From Pseudomonadota bacterium (GTDB lineage Bacteria > Myxococcota > Polyangia > Polyangiales > Polyangiaceae): a stretch of 8,823 bases of DNA. The stretch is from the NCBI GenBank assembly GCA_023419055.1, contig JAEZYO010000601.1, positions 1 to 8,823 of the forward strand, given 5' to 3'. Under the pieces are notes generated by a model. The model searched no databases. It was not told the DNA's origin and saw nothing but the letters and a program-made list of their open reading frames with translations. Positions within the stretch are counted from its first letter, which is position 1. Each line of letters starts with the position of its first letter. Positions 1 to 5,257 of the stretch are shown piece by piece. The position numbers and the translations under genes were made by a program.

Positions 1-1
1 A

Positions 2-1054
2 CGCGCGCCGCGCGCCGCAGAGTGGTTCCGAAACCCCGAGCTAGCCGACTCGATCGCGGCCATCGCCGAAACTCGCGGCTCTTCCTTCTACGAAGGCGCG
101 CTCGCTCACCGTATCGCGGAAGCTGCCCGCAAGGACGGCGCTCTCCTCGACCGCGCGGATCTCGCGTCCCACGAGGCGACCTGGGTGGAGCCGCTCGAGC
201 TCGAATTCCACGGAGCGCGTGTGTGCGAGCTCCCGCCGAATGGTCAGGGCCTCGCGACGTTGATCGCGCTCGGGGTCTTGCGCTCATTGCCGCTGGCGAA
301 GCTCTCACCGGATGATCCCGACGCCGTACACCTGCAGATCGAGGCCATGAAGGTTGCTTTCGACGACTGCAGGCGCCACGTCGCCGATCCTCTGCGTATG
401 CGCTTCTCTGTCAAAGAGCTGCTCGCGGAGGCTCGCCTCTCGGCGCTCGCGTCGAAGATAGAGCTCGACCGCGCGGCGCCGCCGCCGCCGAAGAAGGCAC
501 GCGATCACGGCACGGTCTACGCGGCGATCGCCGACCGAAGTGGTCGCATGGTGTCGCTCATTCAATCGAACTACCTGGGTTTCGGCTCCGGCGTGGTCGT
601 GCCCGGGACGGGCATCAGCTTGCACAACCGCGGGCTCGGGTTTTCTCTCGACCCCGCGAGCCCGAACGTCGTTGCGGGTGGCGCTCGCCCGTATCACACG
701 ATCATGCCCGGGTTCTTGCTGCGAGACGGGCAGGCGGCCATGAGCTTCGGGGTGATGGGCGGCCACATGCAGCCACAAGGCCACGTTCAGCTCGTCACGC
801 GTATCGTCCTCGCGCGCCAGAACCCCCAAGCCGCTTGCGACGCACCGCGCTGGTACGTGAGCGAAGACGGGGAGATCGGGCTCGAGCCCGAGTTCTCATC
901 CAACGTCGCCGCGCGCCTCGAACGGCGAGGCCATCGTTTGATGAGCGCTCCTCCCCGTCTGCTGTTCGGAGGTGCGCAGGTCATTCATCGTCTCGAGCAG
1001 GGGTACTGCGCCGCCTCCGATCCGCGCAAGGACGGGCAGGCAGTCGCCTCTTGA
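2..1054 (+). CDS. Gamma-glutamyltransferase-family Ntn-hydrolase, 5'-truncated by window edge
   Basis: About 350 residues are visible and the start lies outside the window. Family enzymes are usually 520-580 residues, so this is the end of the large subunit plus the whole small subunit. The large-subunit part has the typical PPNGQG motif. The segment DHGTVYAAIAD carries the Thr (visible residue 171) that by family logic becomes the N-terminal nucleophile after autocleavage. Further on come the conserved Asn-aromatic-FGSG segment, a GARPYHTIMP segment and GGHMQPQGH (residues 253-261). The last motif is typical of the YwrD/acylase-like branch rather than classical GGT. Several residues that bind the gamma-glutamyl group in E. 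coli GGT appear replaced, so the substrate may be another amide. Classical members are periplasmic or secreted, but a signal peptide cannot be judged here. It faces the DoxX-like gene across a 104-base gap. The family is secure; the substrate is unknown. Confidence 0.9.
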   Translation, partial: RAPRAAEWFRNPELADSIAAIAETRGSSFYEGALAHRIAEAARKDGALLDRADLASHEATWVEPLELEFHGARVCELPPNGQGLATLIALGVLRSLPLAKLSPDDPDAVHLQIEAMKVAFDDCRRHVADPLRMRFSVKELLAEARLSALASKIELDRAAPPPPKKARDHGTVYAAIADRSGRMVSLIQSNYLGFGSGVVVPGTGISLHNRGLGFSLDPASPNVVAGGARPYHTIMPGFLLRDGQAAMSFGVMGGHMQPQGHVQLVTRIVLARQNPQAACDAPRWYVSEDGEIGLEPEFSSNVAARLERRGHRLMSAPPRLLFGGAQVIHRLEQGYCAASDPRKDGQAVAS

Positions 1055-1158
1055 GGCGCGCGCGGAGACGAAGCAGGGCACACTGCTCCGGGCGAGGGCG
1101 CGCTCGTCATCGGTTCGGCGCTCGACGCCCTGGCCCAGGTAGCGTGAACGACGTTCTT
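1055..1158. other. Convergent intergenic gap, no clear terminator
   Basis: These 104 bases separate the stops of the GGT-family gene and the DoxX-like gene. There is a small palindrome, GAACGACGTTC (1146-1156), followed by only two T, and a 5-bp inverted repeat AGCAG/CTGCT at 1072-1087. Neither looks like a strong intrinsic terminator. I see no small gene here. Confidence 0.4.
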
Positions 1159-1596
1159 TCAAGCGGCGGCGCGCTCGACGCTCTCGGGGGCGCGCAGCTC
1201 CTCGGGTTGCGAGATGCGCGCTTCGAGGCGCGCCAACTTGCGGCTCTCCGGCCTGAGCGCCCAGGAGGCGAACGCGACACCGAGCAACACGAGCGGGACC
1301 GCGACCTTGCCCGCCGGATCCCCGACGCTGGCATGTGAAAATGCGGCGCCCGTAAGATCGAAGACGATCCCCGCGTACGCCCACTCTTTCAGGCGGGGCA
1401 GCCGCGGCGCGAGCAGGGCGGCCGCGCCGAGCAGCTTCCAGAAGCCGAGGATCGTGGCGACGTACACCGGGTAACCGAGCGCTGCCATTCCCGCGACCGC
1501 CGCAGGCGCGAGCACGAGATCGAGGACGCCCCCGATGGCGAACATCAGCGCGAGCGTTCCCGTAGCGAGCCAATACGCGAATTTGCGAGATTTCAT
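1159..1596 (-). CDS. DoxX-like small integral membrane protein
   Basis: The protein has 145 residues, the usual size for the DoxX-like (DoxX_2) family. There are four hydrophobic segments at about residues 7-29, 37-62, 71-88 and 97-114. The family-typical GFWKLLGAAALL (51-62) sits in segment 2 and EWAYAGIVFDLTGAAFSH (71-88) forms segment 3. It ends in a charged, probably cytoplasmic tail of about 30 residues. The ATG at 1596 is preferred because an AAGGAG Shine-Dalgarno sequence lies 10 bases upstream and the hydrophobic family core starts right after it; a longer in-frame extension to 1884 would run through the divergent regulator. The biochemical role of this family is poorly defined, with links to membrane-bound oxidoreductases and redox stress. 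It is divergent from a LysR-type gene, an arrangement that usually means the regulator controls it. Confidence 0.88.
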   Translation of the reverse strand: MKSRKFAYWLATGTLALMFAIGGVLDLVLAPAAVAGMAALGYPVYVATILGFWKLLGAAALLAPRLPRLKEWAYAGIVFDLTGAAFSHASVGDPAGKVAVPLVLLGVAFASWALRPESRKLARLEARISQPEELRAPESVERAAA

Positions 1597-1606
1597 CGTC
1601 GAACCA

Positions 1607-1612
1607 CTCCTT
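1607..1612 (-). promoter_or_regulatory. Shine-Dalgarno AAGGAG of the DoxX-like gene
   Basis: A consensus AAGGAG on the minus strand lies 10 bases before the ATG at 1596. It decides the start of the DoxX-like gene against longer in-frame options. Confidence 0.75.
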
Positions 1613-1646
1613 GTTTGGCGGTCGACGCTCAATCTCGGTCTCGAAG

Positions 1647-1662
1647 GCATTCGCAACAATGC
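1647..1662. promoter_or_regulatory. Candidate operator, GCATT-N6-AATGC inverted repeat
   Basis: This is a perfect 5-bp inverted repeat with a 6-base spacer in the divergent DoxX/LysR intergenic region. Size and position suit a LysR-family recognition site, which are dyads around a T-N11-A core. It would lie around the likely -35 of the DoxX-like gene, where a minus-strand TTGTTG occurs at 1654-1659. The function is inferred. Confidence 0.4.
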
Positions 1663-1663
1663 A

Positions 1664-1690
1664 TCGACAATGGGAATCATTTTCTCTAAT
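1664..1690 (+). promoter_or_regulatory. Candidate LysR-gene promoter TCGACA-N15-TCTAAT
   Basis: TCGACA (1664-1669) matches the sigma-70 -35 consensus at 5 of 6 and TCTAAT (1685-1690) matches the -10 at 5 of 6, with a short 15-base spacer. Transcription would start around 1697-1700, at or just before the ATG at 1700, giving a nearly leaderless mRNA. This agrees with the lack of any Shine-Dalgarno sequence before that ATG. Confidence 0.45.
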
Positions 1691-1702
1691 TTGTTCCCAA
1701 TG
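1668..1702. promoter_or_regulatory. Candidate autoregulatory operator, CAATGGGAA-N17-TTCCCAATG
   Basis: Two 9-base arms form an inverted repeat matching at 8 of 9 positions. They bracket the candidate -10 box, and the right arm ends exactly with the LysR ATG (1700-1702). A protein bound here would block transcription of its own gene, as LysR-type regulators often do. An mRNA hairpin is the alternative, but the left arm would not be transcribed from the promoter proposed here. Confidence 0.45.
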
Positions 1703-2677
1703 CGTGAACCCCTGGAAACTGCCGAGCTTCTCGCGTTCGCGAAGACGGTGGACGCGAAATCACTCTCGCGCGCCGCCGCCGAGCTCGGCGTCCCGAGAGC
1801 GACGATCAGCCGAAGGTTGCAGCGCCTGGAAGAGCAACTCGGCGTGCGCCTCTTGCGGCGGACCACGAGGCGACTCGTGCTCACGGACGTCGGGGAGGCC
1901 TTCTACCGGCAGGCCCGCCTCGTGCTCGAGGCGGTAGAGAACGCCGAGGCGAGCGTGATGCGAACCGACGGCGCGCTGCGGGGCGATCTTCGGATTTCGG
2001 TTCCGCCATTTCAGATACCGAGCTTCTACGCGTTGCTCTCGGACTTCGCGGAGCGTCATCCGGAGGTTCGGGTCCAGGCTCATTTCGGGAGCCAGTACGT
2101 CGATCTCGTCCGGAGCGGCTACGACGTCGCCCTTCGCGCGAGCCGCGTGCTCGAGCCCGGGCTCGTGGCGCGTACGCTGATGCGGTTTCCACTGCTCGCG
2201 GTCGCGGCACCGAGCTATCTCGAGCGATTCGGGACGCCGAAGACCCTCTCCGATCTACGAAAGCACCGCTGCCTCGCTGTGTTCGAACGCGGGGAGCTGC
2301 CGCAGACGCATTGGCCCCTCGCCGACGGCAGCCGGCAGGCGATCGAGCCCTGGCTCGCTTCGAACGATTTGAACCTCTTGCTCGAGGCGGCGCAGCGCGG
2401 CCTCGGGATCGCGTACTTGCCCTTGATGACCATCCGAGCGGCGATGGAAGAGGGCAAGTTGGTGCAGGTGCTTCCCGGGATCCTCGAGGCCGACACGGGC
2501 GTGGCGGTCGTCTACCCGGAGCGCGAGTTCATGCCCCCCCAGGTGCGCGCGTTCGCCGACCTCATGGCTGCCTGGGTGAAGGAAGAGTTTCAGAAAGGCA
2601 TGCCGAAGTGCCCGCCGCGCGAGAAGAAGCCGCCAGCGCAGAAGAAGCGCAAGAAGAAGCGAAAGGCTCGAGCGTGA
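1700..2677 (+). CDS. LysR-type transcriptional regulator
   Basis: The protein has 325 residues. The N-terminal winged helix-turn-helix (about residues 5-65) shows the classic LysR pattern: AAAELGVPRATISRRLQRLEEQLGVRLLRR, then the LTDVGEAF turn. A linker helix follows (about 66-90) and then the substrate-binding-like effector domain (about 94-292), including PSYLERFG and the QRGLGIAYLP motif. The ATG at 1700 places the first helix where the family expects it; an in-frame ATG at 1670 would add 10 residues and also lacks a ribosome binding site. Unusual is a basic tail after the effector domain (residues 303-325), with eight consecutive Lys/Arg at 315-322, not part of the usual fold. The gene is divergent from the DoxX-like gene, its probable target, and co-transcribed with the downstream SDR. 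The effector is unknown. Confidence 0.92.
   Translation: MREPLETAELLAFAKTVDAKSLSRAAAELGVPRATISRRLQRLEEQLGVRLLRRTTRRLVLTDVGEAFYRQARLVLEAVENAEASVMRTDGALRGDLRISVPPFQIPSFYALLSDFAERHPEVRVQAHFGSQYVDLVRSGYDVALRASRVLEPGLVARTLMRFPLLAVAAPSYLERFGTPKTLSDLRKHRCLAVFERGELPQTHWPLADGSRQAIEPWLASNDLNLLLEAAQRGLGIAYLPLMTIRAAMEEGKLVQVLPGILEADTGVAVVYPEREFMPPQVRAFADLMAAWVKEEFQKGMPKCPPREKKPPAQKKRKKKRKARA
2641..2661 (+). repeat. 12-base tandem repeat encoding the Lys/Arg tail
   Basis: GAAGAAGCG occurs at 2641-2649 and again at 2653-2661, a period of 12 bases in phase with the codons. The purine-rich stretch encodes the basic tail of the LysR protein and may be prone to in-frame length change. Confidence 0.6.
2662..2666 (+). 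promoter_or_regulatory. Shine-Dalgarno AAAGG of the SDR gene, inside the LysR tail
   Basis: AAAGG lies 7 bases before the GTG at 2674 and within codons of the LysR basic tail. It supports the GTG start and translational coupling through the GTGA stop/start overlap. Confidence 0.6.
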
Positions 2678-3345
2678 CCGGGGCGTCCGTGGTCGTCTTC
2701 GGCGCGACGGGAACGGCCGGTTCGGAGCTGGTTCGCCAGGCGCTCCTCGATCCTCGAATCGGCGAGGTGCGCGCGGTGGTGCGTCGGGCCATCGGCTTCT
2801 CGCACGCGAAGCTACGCGAGGTGCCGTGCTCGAACTTCGACGATCTCAGCGCGATTGGCGAGCACCTGCGCGACGTGCGGGCGTGCTTCTTCTGCCTCGG
2901 GATCTCGTCCAGGAAGACCGAGGAAGCGAGTTATCGCCGCGTGACCGTGGGTTACGCGCTTTCGGCCGCGCGCACGCTCCTCGTTGCGAGCCCGGAACAC
3001 AGCTACCACTACTTGAGTGGCGGCGGCGCCGACGTGACGGGCAAGAGCTGGATGATGTGGGCGCGCGTGAAAGGGGAGGCCGAGAACGAGCTCGGCCGGC
3101 TCGGGTTGGAGCGCCTCTTCATCCACCGGCCCGGCTACATTCACCCCGAGGACGAGCACGCCCGGCCGGGCGTCTCGAGCGCGATCGGCCGCGCGATCTT
3201 TCCGCTGCTTCGTGCCGCGCTGCCGCGCACCACCATTTTGGCGGTGGAGCTCGCGAGAGCGATGCTCGAGCTCGAGTTCTCCAGTCGGAGGGGCGGAGTC
3301 TTCGAGAACTCCGCCCTGCTCGAGCTCGGTCGGCGCGCGGGGTAG
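2674..3345 (+). CDS. Atypical NAD(P)-binding SDR, HTATIP2/YbjT-like
   Basis: The protein has 223 residues. It starts with a Rossmann beta strand and the nucleotide-binding GATGTAG motif (residues 10-16). It then follows the pattern of the TIP30/HTATIP2-like and NAD(P)H-binding group: ACFFCLGISSRK (70-80), where the family has a 'FCCLGTTRKKAG'-like stretch, YHYLSGGGAD (111-120), RVKGEAENEL (131-140) and IHRPGYIHP. The GTG start at 2674 overlaps the LysR TGA in GTGA and has AAAGG 7 bases upstream, so the genes form one operon. At the YxxxK catalytic position the sequence reads WARVK: Trp129 replaces Tyr while Lys133 is kept. It may therefore bind nucleotide without classical dehydrogenase chemistry. 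It is probably soluble and cytoplasmic. Regulation together with the LysR protein suggests a role linked to the same signal; the substrate is unknown. Its stop is 2 bases from the convergent FabF stop. Confidence 0.88.
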   Translation: MTGASVVVFGATGTAGSELVRQALLDPRIGEVRAVVRRAIGFSHAKLREVPCSNFDDLSAIGEHLRDVRACFFCLGISSRKTEEASYRRVTVGYALSAARTLLVASPEHSYHYLSGGGADVTGKSWMMWARVKGEAENELGRLGLERLFIHRPGYIHPEDEHARPGVSSAIGRAIFPLLRAALPRTTILAVELARAMLELEFSSRRGGVFENSALLELGRRAG

Positions 3346-3347
3346 GG

Positions 3348-4607
3348 TCAGTCGAAGCGGCCGAGCACGACCGCTGCGTTCGTGCCGCCGAAACCGAAGG
3401 AGTTCGAGAGGCCGTAGCGGATCTTTTTCTGTCGCGCTTCTTTCGGCACGAGATCCAAGTCGAACCCTTCGTCCGGATTTTCGAGGTTCAGGGTAGGCGG
3501 CAAGACGCCGTCTCGGAGCGCGAGGATCGTGAAGATCGCCTCCACGGAGCCCGCCGCGCCGAGCAGGTGCCCGACCGCCGACTTGGTCGACGAAATCGCG
3601 ACGTCGCGCGCGCTCGAGCCGAAGAGCGCCTTCACCGCTTCGATCTCGACCGGATCCCCGACCGGGGTCGAGGTGGCGTGCGCGTTGATGTAGCCGACGT
3701 CCGACGGGTTGAGCTTCGCCCGCCGGAGCGCGGCCTGCATCGCTCGACGCGCACCCTTGCCGCTCGGCTCCGGCGCGCTCACGTGGTGAGCGTCGCCCGT
3801 GAGACCGTAGCCGAGCACCTCGCCGTAGATCGGTGCACCACGCCGCTTGGCGTGCTCGAGCTCCTCCAGCACGACGAGGCCCGCGCCTTCACCGATCACG
3901 AAGCCGTCGCGGTCGCGATCCCACGGACGGGATGCTTGCTCGGGGCGGTCGTTGAAGCCGGTGGAGAGCGCGCGCATGATCGCGAAGCCTGCCATGGTGA
4001 GCCGGCAGGTGGCCGCCTCGGAGCCGCCGGCGATCATCACGTCGGCGTCGTCCAGCGCGATGAGGCGCGCGGCGTCGCCGATGGCGTGCGCGCCCGTCGC
4101 GCAGGCCGTGACCACCGAGTGGTTCGGCCCCTGGTAGCCGTACTTGATGGAGACGACGCCTGACGCCTCGTTGATCAAGCTCCCAGGAATGAAGAACGGC
4201 GAGACGCGGCGCGGCCCGCTCTCGTGGAGCTTCACCGCGTTCTCCGCGATGCTGGGTAACCCGCCGATGCCCGAGCCGATCAACACGCCCGTGCGTTCGA
4301 GCTCCTCGTCGTTCGGCTTTTCCCAGCCGGCGTGGCGGACCGCTTCATCCGCAGCCGCGAGCGCGAAGAGCATGAACTCGTCCATGCGCCGGATCTCCTT
4401 GGCCGCGACGAATTTCAGAGGATCGAACGTCCCGGGATCGCTCCCGCGCGGCACCTGTCCCGCGATTTTCGCGGGCAAGTCGCTGACATCGAAGGAATCG
4501 AGGGCACGCACGCCCGAGCGCCCCGCGAGAAGGTTCTTCCACGTCAGCTCGGTACCGACGCCGAGCGGCGACACCACACCCATTCCAGTTACGACAACGC
4601 GTCTCAT
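3348..4607 (-). CDS. fabF: Beta-ketoacyl-ACP synthase II (FabF type)
   Basis: The protein has 419 residues (E. coli FabF has 413) and begins with the family signature MRRVVVTGMGVVSPLG. It should condense malonyl-ACP with acyl-ACP in fatty acid elongation in the cytoplasm, as a thiolase-fold dimer. The full catalytic set is present: nucleophile Cys169 in VVTACATGAH, His310 in NAHATSTPVGD, Lys342 in STKS and His347 in VGHLLGAAG. The C-terminal glycine-rich SNSFGFGGTN (401-410) closes the active site. The ATG at 4607 has GAGGAG just upstream and overlaps the HxlR stop in ATGA, so the pair is translationally coupled. No acyl carrier protein gene or other fatty-acid gene is adjacent, unlike the usual acpP-fabF order. 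It may therefore be a secondary paralogue or a specialised synthase; the symbol rests on sequence type only. Confidence 0.93.
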   Translation of the reverse strand: MRRVVVTGMGVVSPLGVGTELTWKNLLAGRSGVRALDSFDVSDLPAKIAGQVPRGSDPGTFDPLKFVAAKEIRRMDEFMLFALAAADEAVRHAGWEKPNDEELERTGVLIGSGIGGLPSIAENAVKLHESGPRRVSPFFIPGSLINEASGVVSIKYGYQGPNHSVVTACATGAHAIGDAARLIALDDADVMIAGGSEAATCRLTMAGFAIMRALSTGFNDRPEQASRPWDRDRDGFVIGEGAGLVVLEELEHAKRRGAPIYGEVLGYGLTGDAHHVSAPEPSGKGARRAMQAALRRAKLNPSDVGYINAHATSTPVGDPVEIEAVKALFGSSARDVAISSTKSAVGHLLGAAGSVEAIFTILALRDGVLPPTLNLENPDEGFDLDLVPKEARQKKIRYGLSNSFGFGGTNAAVVLGRFD

Positions 4608-5116
4608 GCTCTCTCCTCGAGCTTTCCACCCAGCACCACCGGTGTCGAGAGGGCTCGTTTCAGGTCTTCGGTCGCGCCAGGGCCGGCGCGAAGCGCTACC
4701 GTCCCCGCAGCAAGCTCTCTCCCCGTACGTCGATCCACGACCACGGGATCGACCAATTGACCGGTCTCCGCGTCGACGAACTCCATCGGCGCTCCTCCTG
4801 GGGCCAACCAGCGCCCTCCCCAATCCCCGAGGCAGACGAGCACCGGCAAAAAATCGCGACCCTTGGGGGTCAGTTCGTACTCCTCACGCGGAGGGTGCTC
4901 CGAGTACCGGCGCCGTCCGAGGAGGCCTCGCGAGGTGAGAAGGTCGAGCCTTCGAGTGAGCGTGGTCGGCGCGATGCCGAGGTGCTCCTGGAAGGTTTGA
5001 AACCGGGTGGCGCCGAGGAATGCCGTGCGCAAGATCAGCATGCTCCACCAGTCCCCGGTTTCGTCCAGGGCGCGAGCGATGCAGCACTCCATGTCCGCGA
5101 AGCTCTTGTGTTGCAT
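4604..5116 (-). CDS. HxlR-family winged-helix regulator
   Basis: The protein has 170 residues. Residues 12-100 form the MarR-like winged helix of the HxlR family: CIARALDETGDWWSMLILR, then TRFQTFQEHLGIAPTTLTRRLDLLTSRGLLGRR (recognition helix and turn), then the wing PPREEYELTPKG. A C-terminal extension of about 60 residues (FVDAETGQLVDPVVVD...LRAGPGA) is seen in other longer HxlR proteins. Adjacent cysteines occur at 11 and 12; one sits at the family's conserved N-terminal Cys, which in YodB/HypR-type members senses quinones or disulfide stress. The ATG at 5116 fits the family start, though no good Shine-Dalgarno sequence is seen; an ATG eight codons later is an alternative. The stop overlaps the FabF start by 4 bases, so this is the first gene of an HxlR-FabF operon. 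It is divergent from ada. Its targets are probably its own operon and perhaps ada. Confidence 0.9.
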   Translation of the reverse strand: MQHKSFADMECCIARALDETGDWWSMLILRTAFLGATRFQTFQEHLGIAPTTLTRRLDLLTSRGLLGRRRYSEHPPREEYELTPKGRDFLPVLVCLGDWGGRWLAPGGAPMEFVDAETGQLVDPVVVDRRTGRELAAGTVALRAGPGATEDLKRALSTPVVLGGKLEERA

Positions 5117-5241
5117 GGGCGTCGCAGCATTAGCGCATTCACTATCATGATGCAAGTTACAGATTCGTCTGAATTTGGCGCGTCTTCGCGGCCTGCAATT
5201 CGATCGCAAGCAGCGGATGGTCGCCCGAGCATGCGGTAGGC
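5117..5241. promoter_or_regulatory. Divergent HxlR/ada control region
   Basis: These 125 bases between two divergent starts are less GC-rich than their surroundings, as promoters often are. A TATCAT (5143-5148) resembles a -10 box on the plus strand, and GCTAAT preceded by TTGCAT 15 bases earlier is a weak minus-strand candidate for HxlR. ATTCGTCTGAAT (5163-5174) is a short dyad. I do not find a copy of the E. coli Ada box (AAAGCGCA). No promoter here is convincing on its own. Confidence 0.4.
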
Positions 5242-5257
5242 ATGTTGAGCACGCTCA
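5230..5257. repeat. Two adjacent inverted repeats over the ada start
   Basis: CATGC-GGTAG-GCATG (5230-5244) is a perfect 5-bp dyad covering the ATG at 5242. TGAGC-AC-GCTCA (5246-5257) follows directly with perfect 5-bp arms. They could be an operator or a structure affecting translation initiation; arms this short may also be chance. Confidence 0.35.

Noticed and set aside
1072..1087. AGCAG/CTGCT inverted repeat as terminator of the GGT-family gene
   Set aside because: The stem is only 5 bp with a 6-base loop and no T-run; likely chance.
1535..1699. Extension of the LysR protein upstream to 1535
   Set aside because: It would overlap the DoxX-like coding region and promoter and add about 55 residues unlike any LysR N-terminus; the DNA-binding domain begins properly after 1700.
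2826..4163. A 445-codon plus-strand open frame across the SDR and FabF genes
   Set aside because: The translation is Arg-rich and without domain features; the SDR and FabF frames explain the same DNA with clear motifs.
4608..4823. N-terminal extension of FabF upstream of 4607
   Set aside because: The open frame continues, but the added residues are unrelated to the family, while the ATG at 4607 begins the conserved RRVVVTGMG strand and has a good ribosome site and a stop/start overlap.
5117..5241. E. coli-type Ada box upstream of ada
   Set aside because: No AAAGCGCA-like sequence is present; the nearest GC-rich matches are poor.
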